A stretch of DNA of 64,000 nucleotides, from the NCBI GenBank assembly GCA_947172415.1, contig OX359194.1, positions 4,402,001 through 4,466,000 of the forward strand, in the 5' to 3' direction. The first letter of the stretch is position 1. Each line of letters begins with the position of its first letter. Below, one piece after another: positions 10,915-22,686 of the stretch. The stretch is from Chondrosia reniformis (lineage: Eukaryota > Porifera > Demospongiae > Chondrillida > Chondrillidae). The translations under genes and the position numbers were made by a program. The notes below the pieces were generated by a model. The model saw nothing but the letters and a program-made list of their open reading frames with translations, searched no databases and was not told the DNA's origin.

Positions 10915-11702
10915 CCGCATCGTTGGGATTTAATATATATATTCGTAATGCTAAGTGGCTCTTGAGAACTTCCTGAAAATTATAAAATGGTATACGTTAC
11001 TGTACTAGTGTTGTTGTATCCTTGCCTACCTGTAGTTAATCCTTGGGGATGAAAAATTTGCGATACTGGGGCCCAACGTTTGGAGGCTGCTACCACCCTT
11101 GCTTCAGAACGTTTTTTCTTTCTCCAATAAGGCTACTTAGAGGTTGCTGTTGGTAAACATTCCATAGCATTATTAGACCTGCTGCTCTCCTGATTGTCCT
11201 ATAAATTGGCAGAATCCGTGTGGATCGGTAAACGGTCGTCATAGACTCTTCTTTCTTCAGTAATATTTTGATATTCATTGGACATATTATACTTTAAAGA
11301 GTTGTGTAACCCTTTAAAATATTGATTGCACTGTTAAACAAAGCGTTTTTAGCTTTGGAGGCTTGTGTGCAGCAAAAAAGCAAGTGTTGGTGGGAGTTGC
11401 TTCTATTTATAGAGTTAGCCATGTTTGTGTCCAAGGAAACCCATGAAGCTTGCATGTTACCCAGTTTGTGGTCTAATTAATTATGCAAAATTTACACAAG
11501 CTACTAATCTGATTGGTTAAAAACGTTTTTATTATAAAATAGTTAATATCTCCTTTGCTGAGTATGATATTAAAATTCCGATTACAAGAGGTTTGAGCTT
11601 GTTAAATGCTCTTTCTTTTGATATAAAGTTATCAAAGCGCTTTAAAAGAATAACACTTTTAAGGAACTTTACATTTCTGCAATTTTATGGTGAAATGCAC
11701 TA
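10915..11702 (-). other. Non-satellite segment, possible retroelement terminal remnant
   Basis: About 790 bp without a convincing gene. On the minus strand there is a TATA box (CTCTATAAATAGAAG, about 11401-11416). Further downstream, at about 11075-11110, a CTGAAG...AAACGTTGGG segment resembles the terminal regions of the PLEs in this window, with a degenerate hammerhead-like order. This may be the terminal part of a further PLE family; the evidence is only these two motifs. The small minus-strand frame at 11090-11278 has no recognisable domain. Confidence 0.35.
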
Positions 11703-14700
11703 TAGGCACTAGGTAGGCTATAGTTGTTTGTATTAGTTTTTGTACTAGTTATATGTATTAGTTGTGTGGACTAGTAGTACGTATTACTTGTATGTAGTAG
11801 ATGTGTGAACTAGTTTGATGTACTAGTTGTATGCACTAATTGTAAGTACATGTTATATGAACCAGTTAAATGTAATTGTACCTGTTATATTTCCTAATTG
11901 TAGGTACTAGTTGTATGTACTAGTTGTATGTACTAGTTGTTTGTACTATTTGTATGTACTATTTGTATGTAGTAGTTTTATGTACTAATTGTATGTACTA
12001 ATTGTATTTACAAGTTGTATCTACTAGGTATATACTAATTGTATGGACCAGTTGTATGTACTATATAGTTGTATGGGTAACTACTAGTACTACACACTAG
12101 TTGTAGTATTAGTTCCAAGTACTTGTTGTATGTATTAGTTGTATGTACTAGTTGTATGTAGTAGTTTTATGTGCTAGTTCTATGTACTAGTTGCAAAAGT
12201 TTTATGTACTAGTTGTAATGACTAGTTGTTTGTACTAGTTGTATGTACTAATTTTATGTATTAGTACTGGTTATATTTCCTAGTTGTAGGTACTAGCGTA
12301 TGTGCTAGTTGTATGTACTAGTTGTATGTACTAGCTTTATGTACCAGTTCTATATACTCTTTGTAGTACTAGTTTAATGTAATAGTTGTGTGTACTAGTT
12401 GTATGTCCTAGTTGTGTGTTATAGCTGTAAGTACTACTTGTATGAACTAGTTGTATGTACTAGTTGTATGTATTAGTTGTATGTACCTGGTGTGATTACT
12501 AGTACTAGTTTTATTCACTAGTTGCAGGTAGAACTTTTATGTCCTAATTGTATATATTTATATGTACTAGTTTAATGTACTAGTTGGGTGTACTAGTTGT
12601 CAGTAGTATTTGAATGTACTAGTTGTATGTATATACTAGTTTTATGTACTAGTTCTATGCATTAGTGGTTGTACTAGTTTAATGTACTAGATGTGTGTAC
12701 TAGTTGTAAGTAGTACTTGAATGTACTAGTTGAATGTACTTCTTGTATGTACTAGTTGCATGTACTCGTTTTATGTACTAGTTGTATGTACTAGTTGTAG
12801 GAACTATTTATATGTACTATATAGTTATTTTTGTATGTATTAGTTGTATGGTCTAGTGTTATGTAATTGTTCTATGTACTAGTTCTATGTACTAGTAGTA
12901 TGTACTAGTAACTAATTGTATATACTAGTTGTTAGTACTAACTATAGATACTAGTTGTATGTACTTGTACCAAATTGTATGTATCAGTTGTCTGTACAAG
13001 TTGTATGTACTAGTTGTATGTACAAGAACTGGTTACATTTAGTAGTTGTAGGTGCTAGTTGAATGTACAAGTACAAGTTATATTTACTATTGAAATGTAC
13101 TAGTTGTATGTACTGGTTATATGTACTGGTTTAATGTACTAGTTGGGTGTTCTATTTATAAGTAGTACTTGAATGTACTAGTTGAATGTACTAGTTGTAT
13201 GTACTAGTTGTATGTATTCGTTGTATGTATTCGTTGTATGTATTCATTGTATGTACTAGTTGTATGTACTAGTTATTTTGTATGTGCTAGTTATATGTGG
13301 TAGTTGTGTGTTCTAGTTATATGTACTACTTGTATGTACTACTTGTATGTACTAGTTGTATGTACTAGCTATATATACTAGTTGTAGGTACTAGTAACAA
13401 ATTGTGTGTACTAGTTGTTTGTACTGGTTACATTAACTGGATGCAGGTACTAGTTAAATGTACTAGTTGTATCTAGTACTAGTTGTATTTATTAGCTGTA
13501 TGTACTAGTTGTATGGATATACTAGTTTTATGTACTAGTTCTATGTATTAGTTGTAGTCCTAGTTTAACGTACTAGTTGTGTGTACTAGTTTTAAGTACT
13601 ACTTAAATGTACTAGTTGTATGTACTAGTTTTATATACTAGTTGTATATACTAGTTTTATGTACTAGTTGAATATACTTATTGTATGAACTAGTTGTATG
13701 TACTAGTGGTATTTACTAGTTCTAATTAAATTTACTAGTCGTACATACTACTTGCATATACTAGTTGTATGTAGTAGTTTTAAGAACTAAGTTTATGTAC
13801 TAGCGTTATGACTCGTTATATATATTAGTTATGTACTAGTTTTTGTGTATGTGCTAGTTATATGTGGTATTTGTGTGTTCTAGTTATATGTATTAGTTGT
13901 GTGTACTAGGTGTATATACTAGTTGCTTTTACTAGGTGTATGTATTAGTTGTTTGTAATTGTTGTGTGTACTAGTTTTAAATACAAGTTTTAGTTACTAG
14001 TTGTATGTACTAGTTGTAGGGACTAGTTGTATGTACTTGTTGATTGTACTAGTTATATATACTAATTGTATGTACTGGTAACAAGTTGTATGTACTAGTT
14101 TAATGTTCAAGTATTATGATCTAGTTGTATGTACCAGTACTGGCTTCATTTATTAGTTGTAGGTACTAGTTGAATGTACTAGTACAAGTTATTTTTACTA
14201 TTTTTAGGTACTAGTTGGAGGTACCAGGTATATGTACTAGTTATATGTACTAGTTGTATGTGCTATTTATATGTACTAGTGATATGTGTATGTACTAAGT
14301 ATATGTACTAGTTGTATGTACTAGTTATATGTTCCAGTTGTATTTATTAGCTCTACGTACTATATAGTTGTAGGTTCTAGAACTAGCAATACTAGGTAAG
14401 TAAGAGTTGTATGTACTAGTTGTTTGTAATAGTTGTATGTACTAGTTATATGTACTAGTTGTAAGGACTACTTGTTTGTACTAGTTGCATGTACAAGGTT
14501 TATGTACTGGTTGTATGTACTAATAGTATGTAGCAGTTTTCTGTACTAATTGTATGTACTTGTTGTATATGCTAGTAATCTACTATATACTATTGCCAGG
14601 GTTATGGTTAGAGTTAGGCACATTCTAGTTTTATGGAATTGTTTATGCACTAGTTCTATGCCCTGGTTGTAGAACTAGTTGTATGTACTAATTATATGTA

Positions 14701-15017
14701 CTAGTTGTATGTACTAGTCGTATGTACTAGTCGTATGTACTAGTTGTTAGATCTAGTTGTATGTACTAATTATATGTATTAGTAATATGTGTATGTTCTA
14801 GTTATATGCGGTAGTTGTATGTTCTAGTTGTATGTACTAGTTGTATATACTAATTGTATGTACTACTTCTATTTACAAGTTGCATGTACTTGTAACTGGT
14901 TGTGTGTACTAGTTGTATGTACTAGTTGAATGTACGATTAACTAGTTGTATGTAGTAGTTTTATGTACTAGTAACTAATTGTATGTATTAGTAGTATTTA
15001 CTAGTTGCATGTAGTCA
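11703..15017 (-). repeat. 13-bp satellite, reverse polarity, block 5
   Basis: Continuous reverse-polarity satellite. The part from about 13700 onward is a near-copy, in inverse orientation, of 57200-60930. A recurrent landmark of the higher-order repeat (TATAGTTGTAGGTTCTAG followed by a TACTAGGTA-type word) is seen near 11703, 14360, 15880, 19110, 19445 and 23140. It contains a telomere-like patch at 14596-14619 and no gene. Confidence 0.95.
14596..14619 (-). repeat. Telomere-like patch inside the satellite (reverse arm)
   Basis: Reads AGGGTTATGGTTAGAGTTAG, a degraded (TTAGGG)n stretch. Its better preserved inverted partner is at 60050-60072. Confidence 0.55.
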
Positions 15018-15087
15018 TCTTTGTAAAGGTTCATCTTTCGACTTTGGGAGCGTCAAGAGAAGCAGTTATTTTCGTTTCTTCTTTCTG

Positions 15088-15128
15088 CCAAACGTTTTGA
15101 CCCTGGGGGTCTTCTTCAGTGACTGATG
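15088..15128 (-). ncRNA. Hammerhead-like core, second-family PLE
   Basis: The minus strand reads CTGAAGA, then a GACCC/GGGTC stem, then AAAACG. The inverted partner at 15592-15625 keeps GAAACG but has lost the CTGA part. The two halves of the core are thus each better kept on a different side. Confidence 0.45.
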
Positions 15129-15343
15129 TTAGTCTTCAAGGTGTCTTCATTTATAGACATCTTTTACTGCCATTTGCGATTACCTCATCAGTGATGTCAT
15201 CGGTTACCTCATTTCCGGAGGAAGGAGAAGTGAAAGGAGTATTCATAAAAGAGGGTTTCCAACCATTTTTCAATACAATTCCTTTATCAAAGTTCATTCT
15301 CACCTGACATTGTTGGATCTTCAGGGCTTCCTTAATTCTTCTT

Positions 15344-15535
15344 CTATACCAGTTCTCTTCCCTCTCCACCACTCTGGTTGGCTCCACTCAATTGGATGGC
15401 CAGTTTTAGGGAGTGAACAGCTAAGCCATTGTTCACATCCCCCATCCTGACTTTCAGTGTTCTTCCTGTTTCTCCAGTGTACACTGCAGGGCAACTAGAA
15501 CTGGGGATGTGGTAAACGACACCTTTTATATCCAT
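15344..15535 (-). pseudogene. GIY-YIG endonuclease remnant of second-family PLE
   Basis: The frame starts MDIKGVVYHIPSSSCPAVYTGETGRTLKVRM and continues into DVNNGLAVHSLKLA. The GVVYHIP...VYTGETGRTLK pattern is the GIY-YIG core. It is clearly homologous to 8447-8671 but lacks part of the middle of the domain. It is not functional. Confidence 0.7.
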
Positions 15536-15724
15536 GATATTGTTTAGGCCTAGAGAGGATACTCCTCAGTGATCTCTGCTTTGTGAAGATGAAGACCCTC
15601 AGGGTCGAAACGTTTGGCAGAAAGAAGAAACGAAACAACTGCATCTCTAGACGCTCCCAAAGTCGAAAGATGAACCTTTACAAAGATAAGTTCGACGCAG
15701 TTAGAAGAAATCCTTATTCTATTA

Positions 15725-18700
15725 TTGCATGTACTCGTTGTATGTACTAGTTGTTTGAAATTGTTGTATGAACTAGTTTTATCTACTACTTTTAGTTAAT
15801 AATTGTACGTTCTTGCTGCATGTACTAGTTGTATATACTAGTAGTAGGTCCTAGCTGTATGTTCTATATAGTTGTAAGTTCCATCGTTAGCTATACTAGG
15901 TACTAAGTAGGTTATAGTTGTTTGTACTAGTTTTTGTACTAGTTGTATGTACTAGTTGTATGTACCAATTGTATGTACTAGTTGTATGGGTATCTACTAA
16001 TACTCTGCACTAGTTGTAGTATTAGTTGTATGTATTAGTTGCATGTATTAGTTGTATGTACTAGTTTTATATAGCAGTTTTATACACCAGTTGTATGTTG
16101 TAGTAGTAAGTACTATTTATATGTACTAGTTGTATGTACTAGTTATATGTTATAGTTGTATGTACTAATTCAATTTACAAGTTGCATGTACTTGTAACTG
16201 CTTGTGTGTCCTAGTTGTGTGTACTAGTTGCATGGACGATTAACTAGTTGTATGTAGTAGTTTTATGTACTAGTAACTAGTTGCATGTATTAGTTGTAGG
16301 TAGTAGTTGTATGTACTAGTTGTATGTACTAGTTGTATGTTCTAGTGCTGGTTATATTTACTAGTTGTAGGTACTTCTTGTATATACTAGTACAAGTTTT
16401 ATTCACTAGTTGTAGGTACCAGTTGTTTGTAATAGTTGTCTGTACTAGCTACTAGTTGTATGTACTAGTTGTATGTAGTAGATTTATGTAATAGTTCTAT
16501 GTACTAGTTGCAGAAATAATTTAATGTACTAGTTGTGTGTAATAGTTTTATGTGTTAGTTATATGTTCTAATTGTATGTACCAGGTTTATGTAGTTGTAA
16601 GTCCTACAATTAGTTATATATACTAGTTGTAGGTACTAGTGGTATATACTAGTTGTATGTACTAGTTGTATGTACTAGTTGTATAAACTACTTGTATCTA
16701 CAATTTATATGTTCTAGTTATATGGATATGTTCTAGTTCTATGTACTAGTTGTAGTACTAGTTACAAGTACTAGTTGTATGTTCTAATTCTATGTACTAG
16801 TTGTAGTACTAGTTACAAGTACTAGTTGTATGTTCTAATTCTATGTACTAGTTGTATGAACTAGTTGTATGTACCAGTTGTATGTGCTAGTTATATGTGT
16901 ATGTAATAGTTCTATGAACTAGTTGTAGAATTAGTTCCTAGTACTTGTTGCATGTACTAGTTATATGTACTGGTTGTATGTACTAGTTGCATGTACTAGT
17001 GCTAGTTGTATGTACTAATAACATATACTAGTTTTATGTACTGGTTGTATATATGTACTAGTAACTAGATGTTTGTACTAGTTATATATATTAGTTCTAT
17101 GGACTAGTTGTATCTAGTACTAGTTTTATGTACTAGTTGTATAGACTAGTTGTAGTACTACTTTAATGTACTAGTTGTGTGTACTAGTTGTAAGTACTAC
17201 TTGAATATACTAGTTGTATGGACTAGTTGTATGTACTAGGTGTATGTACTAGTTGTTTGTACTAGTTGTATGTACTAGTTGTATTTACTACTAATTAGTA
17301 GTATTTTATCAGTTGTATGTACTAGTTTTATGTACTACTTCTATGTACTAGTGGCAGAACTAATTAATGTACTAGTTGTGTGTACTAGTTGTATGTACTA
17401 GTTGTATGTACTAGTTGTATGAACTACTTGTTTCTACAATTTATATGTTCTAGTTATATGGATATGTTCTAGTTCTATGTACTAGTTGTAGTACTAGTTA
17501 CAAGTACTAGTTGAAAGTACAAGTTGTATGTACTAGTTGTTTGTACTAGTTGTATGTACTAGTTTTATGTACTTATTGTGTGGACTAGTTGTATGTACTA
17601 CTTGTATGTACTAGTTGTATGTACTAGTTGTATGTACTGGTTGTATATACTAGTTGTATGTATTAGTTTTATGTTCCCGTTCTATGTACTAATTCTATGT
17701 ACTAGTTATATGTACTAGTTATATGTACTAGTTGTAGAACTAATTGCATATACTACGTAGTGGTATGTACAAGTTGTATGTACTAGTTTTATTTACTAAT
17801 TGTAGGTACTAGTGCTAGTTATATTTACAAGTTATAGGAACTAGTTGTATGTACTAGTATTATGTAGTAGATTTATGTACTAGGTGTATGTACTAGTTGT
17901 ATGTACTAGTTGTATGTGTTTTTATTTTAACTAGTAATAGTTATATTTACTTGTTGTAGGTACAAGGTGTATGTACTAGTTGTATGTACTAGTTATGTAC
18001 AAGTTGTATATACTTTTTGTGTGTACTAGTTATATGTACTAGTTATATGTACCATTTAAATGTTTATGTACTAGTTCAATGTACTAGTTGTATATAGTAC
18101 TAGTTGTAGGTACTCGTTGTTTGTACTAATTGTATGTCGTAGTTGTAAGTACTTGTACTAGCTATATTTACTAGTTATGGGTACAACTTTTATGTACTAG
18201 TTGTATATACTAGTTGTATGTACTAATTGTATGTACTAATTGCAAGTACTAGTTTTATGTACTATTTATATGTACTAGTTACATGGACTAGTTATATGTA
18301 TATGGACTATTTCTATGCACTAGTTGTAGTACTAGTTGTACTAGTTGTATGTACTTGTTTTAGGTGTTAATTGTATTTACCAGTAATGGTTATATTTACT
18401 TGTTGTAGGTACTAGATGTATGTACTAGTTGTATATACTAGTTATGTAAAAGTTGTATGTACTTGTTGTATGTGCTAGTTTTATTTTCTCGTTCTATGTA
18501 CTAGTTATATGTACTAGTTGTAGAGCTAGTTGCAGGTACTGGTTGTATGTACCAGTTGTATGTCCTAGTTGTAAGAACTAGTACTTGTTATATTTACTAG
18601 TTATAGGTACTAGTTTTATGTACTAGTATTATGTACTAGTTTTATGTACTAATTGTATGTACTAGTTTAATGTACTCGTTGTATGTATTAGTTGTGTACT

Positions 18701-19570
18701 AGTTGTATATAGTACTTTTATGTACTATTTTTATGTAATTTTTCGATATATTAGTTCTATGTACTAGTTGTAGTACTAGTTGTAAATGCTAATCATATGT
18801 ACTAGTTGTATGTACTAGTTGTATATACTAATTGTATGTAATAGTGGCATGTACTAGTTGTATATATGTACTATTTATATAAACCAGTCGTATGTGTATT
18901 TACTAGTTATATGTAGTAGTTGTGTGTTCTAGTTAGATGTACTAGTTGCGTGTCCTAGGTGTCTGCACTAGTTTAATGTACTAGTTGCATGTACTAGTTG
19001 TATTTACTAATTGTGTTTAATTGTTGTAAGTACTAGTTATATTTACTAGTTGTAGTTAATTGTTGTATGTACTAGTTGTATGTACCAGTTGTATGTACTA
19101 TATAGTTTTAGGTTCAAGTACTAATTATGCTAGGTATTAGGTAGGTTGTTTGTTTTAGTTGTATGTACTAGTTGTATGTACTGGTTGTGTGGACTAGTTG
19201 TATGTACTACTTGTATGTACTAGTTATGTACAAGTTGTATGTAGTTTTTGTATGTACTAGTTTTATGTTCTCGTTCTATATACTAGTTTATATATACTAC
19301 TTATATGTACTAGTTACATGTGTATGTACTTCTTCTATGTACTAGTTGTAAAACCAGTTGCAGGGATATACTTGTTGTATGTACTAGTTGTAGTTCTAGC
19401 TGTATGTACTGGTTATGTGGACTAGTTGTATGTACCAGCTGTATGTACTATATAGTTTTAGGTTCTAGTACTAGGTATGCTAGGTATTAGGTAGGTTGTG
19501 TGCGTTAGTTGTATGTACTAGTTGTATGTACTGGTTGTATGTACTGGTTGTGTGGACTAGTTTTATGTAC
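15725..19570 (-). repeat. 13-bp satellite, reverse polarity, block 6
   Basis: Uninterrupted reverse satellite with local duplications, for example a roughly 55-bp unit repeated at about 16745-16855. The frame at 19509-19724 is satellite translation running into a PLE end. No gene is present. Confidence 0.95.
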
Positions 19571-19799
19571 TAATAATAGAATATGGATTCCTTATAACTG
19601 CGTTGAACTTATCTTTGGGATGGTACATCCTTTGACTTTTAAGCGTATAAAAACGCAGTTGTTTTTCGATTGTTGGTCAATTCTTTGTCAAACCCTGGGG
19701 TCTTCCTCAGTGACTGATGGTTGAGTGGAAGAATAGCCTCTATATATAGAGAACCGTTTTATCCAACCCAAAACAGCGACAACCACCTAAGGATATCAA

Positions 19800-20096
19800 A
19801 GGTGTAGTTTAACTAATTCCTTGCTGTGAGTGTTCTGCAGTCTACATTGGTGAAACTGGAAGGACCCTGAAAGAGAGATTGGCAGAACACAAGCGAGCAG
19901 TCAGGATGGAGAATGTGAACAACGGTATAGCTGTTCACTCCCTCAAGACTGGCCACTCAATTGCTTGGGAAAAGGCCAAAATTACAGACAGGGAAACCCT
20001 CTGGCAAAGGAGAAAGGTCAAAGAAGCCATCAGGATCCAGAAGAGTCAGGCGAGAATGAATTTAGATCAAGGCATTTTGTTACATCAAACCTGGAG
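19800..20096 (+). pseudogene. GIY-YIG endonuclease remnant
   Basis: Plus-strand translation shows GVV, LIPC and AVYIGETGRTLKERLAEHKRAVR, then GIAVHSLKTGHSIAWEKAKITDRETLWQRRKVKEAIRIQ. It is closer to a GIY-YIG consensus than the copy at 8447-8671 (YIGETGR instead of YIGGIGR). The longest open part starts at 19879. It is a fragment without RT. Confidence 0.7.
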
Positions 20097-20176
20097 ACAA
20101 TTTAATATTCATATTTCCTGTTTTTCTCATCCTGCTGAGGGTCACATGACAGGAAGTAGAAAGGGCGGGAAAATCC

Positions 20177-20242
20177 TCTATAAATAGAGGCTATTCTTCC
20201 ACTCAATCATCAGTCACTGAGGAAGACCCCAGGGTCAAAACG
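20177..20242 (+). promoter_or_regulatory. TATA box and hammerhead-like core of the PLE
   Basis: CTCTATAAATAGAGG at 20177-20191 is followed by CTGAGGA at 20217, a GACCC/GGGTC stem, and AAAACG at 20237. The core begins about 38 bp after the TATA box, so a transcript started from this box would carry the hammerhead-like motif near its 5' end. Confidence 0.5.
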
Positions 20243-20281
20243 TTTTACAAAGAATTGACGAAGAATCGAAAACCAACTGCC

Positions 20282-22641
20282 CGCTAGTGGAACATGTCCA
20301 CACTTCCGGGAATTTTCGATAAAAGTTGCTAAATGACACTCTTTTTTAATTTATTCTATTTTACTTTAGAAACATCGTATTGCTAAACAAATTATATAGA
20401 ATTGAAGCGCTATTCTTTCTTAATATTTTGGCTACAAGAGCGTTACGATTGCAGGCTTTTAAAAGAAGGTAAGGAGCCGTAAGTGATAGGTGCCAAATTG
20501 CCAAAAATGTTTTATTAGACTGTGGAAAATACGAATATAGAATAAATGGTGACACCAATCTATGAAGGATAATGATATTTAATGATTGTATTGTAGTCCT
20601 TCATATCTCAGTTAAACAAGGGAATATTCCAGGAGTATACATACAACTTTTAGGCTGTTACTTACTGAAGAGATTGATGTCAAAAAATGGTTAGATATAC
20701 AATCCTCCACTGTCTAATAATTGGTTCGTTTTCCATTTGTCTCTTCTCCTTCGAGTAATGGTATTGTCACATGATTATCGGCTAAAATTAGTAGTATAGC
20801 TTAGCCAATATACAATAATTTTTTATGATGTTGCTTATGCACCCAAATATTTGGTAACACGTTTTACAAACATTAGACTTCCGAAGTTGATATGTCAAGT
20901 AAGGCTTCTCCATAGCGATCAGTTTCCTTGATCCGCTAGTGGAACATGTCCACACTTCCGGGAATTTCAGTAAAAGTCGCTAACTAACACTCTTTATTAG
21001 TTTATTCTATTTGACGGTAGAAACATCGTATCGTTAAACAAATTATATAGAATTGAAGCGCTATTCTTTCTTAATATTTTGGCTACAAGAGCGTCACAAT
21101 TACAGGCTTAAAGGAGAAGTTAAGCGGCCGTAAGTGAGAGGTGCAAAATCACCAAAAATGTTTTATTAGACAGTGGAAAATACGAATACAGAATAAATGG
21201 TGACACCAATCTATGAAGGACAATGATATCTTACAATTGTATGTATACTCCTTTTAAATTCCCTTTAGTTCACGAATTATAATCGAAAACATATTTTTGT
21301 AGCTTTTTCGGGTACCTATAGTACTTCATATCTAGGTTAAACAAGGGAATATACCAGGAGTATACATACAACTTTTAGGCTGTTACTTACTGAAGAGATT
21401 GATGTCAAAAAATAGTTAGATTTACAATCCTCCACTGTCTAATAATCCGTTTATTTTCCATTTGTCTCTTCTCCTTCGAATAATGGTATTGTCACGTGAT
21501 TATCAGCCACAATTAGTAGTATAGCTTAGCCATCATACAATGACGTTTTATGACGTTGCATATGCACCCAAATATTTGGTAACGCGTTATACAACCATTA
21601 GAAGTAAGGCTTCTCGGTAGCGAGACAGTTTCCTTGATCAAAGTTTTTGTTGTCGTAGGAGGTAAGTGGAAACAGTAAGCATATTGCATGTCTACTATTA
21701 TCTATGTAAATATCAATGGCGAAAATGTATGAGCAATTAACGAAGCATAATCAAAAGAAAAAGAATAGAACGTTTTGGTCACGTAGGCCTTAATTCCTCA
21801 GCTAATAATAATTGCTGAGGAATTAAGGCCTACATAACCGAAACGTTCTATTCTTCTTTTGAATATTAACGTAGTATAATGATGAATTAAGGCCTACGTG
21901 ACCGAAACGTTCTATTCTTCTTTTTTAATATTAACATAGTATAATCAAAAGGAAAATAAAACGTTTCGGTCACGTAGGCCTTTATGGGCCTTCCTCCGTC
22001 GTTGGCCTTCCTACGCTATACTATAATTTAACATCTATAACGACTAGTGATGAATGGTGACGTTTCAGTGCTGGGTGCTCCGCTTCACGCGCAGGTCACA
22101 TGCTAAAGACACTTCCGCCTGGAATGTGACACTTCTGTAGGCAATAATAAGACGATTTACAAAAATCGGAAATTCGTGGACATGTTCCACATGCGTCAAA
22201 GTTTTTTGTTGTTGTAAGAGGTATGTATGAGCAATTAACGAAGTATAATCAAAAGAAAATAGAACGTTTTGGTCACGTAAGCCTTAATTCCTCAGCTATT
22301 ATAATACGTAAGTAATAGCTGAGGAATTAAGGCTTACGTGACTGAAACATTGTATTCTTTTTTGATTATTAACGAACTATAATCAAAAGAAAAAAAGAAC
22401 ATTTCGGTTATGTAGGCCTTTATTGGTCTTCCTTCGTCATTGGCCTTCCTCCCATATACTATATAAATTCCTCTCACAATTGATAACGACTAGTGATGAC
22501 TCGTGACGCTTCAGGGGCTGGTGCTCCACTTCACGCTCAGGTCACACGCTAGAGACACTTTCGCCTGGAATGTGACACCTCTGTAAGCGCTAATATGACG
22601 ATTTACAAAAATTGGAAATTTGTAGACATGTTATACATGCA
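20282..22641 (+). mobile_element. TIR element copy A (interrupted by copy B)
   Basis: The two halves are 20282-20931 and 22198-22641, together about 1.1 kb; it is inserted in the terminal region of the PLE. Its 5' end CGCTAGTGGAACATGTCCAC is an inverted match (about 18 of 20) of the 3' ends of copies B and C; its own 3' end is more mutated. Flanking dinucleotides CC and CA replace TG of the uninterrupted PLE at about 8180, consistent with a 2-bp target duplication. It has no transposase gene. Confidence 0.75.
20934..22195 (+). mobile_element. TIR element copy B, nested in copy A
   Basis: A 1262-bp complete copy. Terminal inverted repeats are CGCTAGTGGAACATGTCCAC and CGCATGTGGAACATGTCCAC (3' end read inward). 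The flanks are TC on both sides, and copy B's own uninterrupted sequence at the equivalent place (TTGATCAAAG) shows a single TC, so TC was duplicated on insertion. Near 21770-21850 there is a long internal palindrome with arms containing AGAACGTTTTGGTCACGTAGG. It has no reading frame of transposase type. The superfamily is not assigned: a 2-bp non-TA duplication is within the range reported for CMC-type transposons, but the ends do not read CACTA. Confidence 0.8.
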
Positions 22642-22686
22642 CATTTTTAAACGCTAAAACGTTGAAGGATGTACCATCCCAAAGAT

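Larger units (their letters stand above)
15018..15724 (-). mobile_element. Short Penelope-like element, second family, with inverted ends
   Basis: A fragment of about 707 bp holding only a decayed GIY-YIG region (minus strand, 15344-15535) between two inverted terminal segments. The left segment (about 15018-15115) and the right one (about 15590-15690) are reverse complements, sharing AAAGTCGAAAGATGAACC and the hammerhead-like GACCC...GGGTC stem. Only the right side carries a further tail of about 50 bp ending at 15724, found alone at 47135-47212. PLEs commonly insert with such inverted extensions. The RT is missing. The paralogous inverted arm near 57190 appears to lack the insertion. Confidence 0.75.
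19571..22686 (+). mobile_element. Penelope-like element (family of 8146-9862), split by nested insertions
   Basis: The PLE parts are 19571-20281 and 22642-22686; everything between is the nested TIR element pair. The left side is an inverted terminal segment (tail, then CTTTGGGATGGTACATCC at about 19606). A GIY-YIG fragment, a TATA box (20177-20191), a hammerhead-like core (20217-20242) and the terminal sequence follow, the last resuming after the insertion and ending GGATGTACCATCCCAAAG. RT is absent. The inverted-end layout is the same as at 15018-15724. The left tail is shared with the second PLE family, which suggests related termini. Confidence 0.75.

Noticed and set aside
11090-11278. 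62-residue minus-strand frame
   Set aside because: It has no recognisable motif and lies in a probable non-coding terminal remnant of a retroelement.
19509-19724. Small open frames rich in C, Y, V and L (also 44623-44814, 49150-49341 and part of 36972-37214)
   Set aside because: They are translations of the 13-bp satellite, which gives a 13-residue repeating peptide whenever the stop codon is mutated. The near identity of 44623-44814 and 49150-49341 reflects recent segmental duplication, not protein selection.
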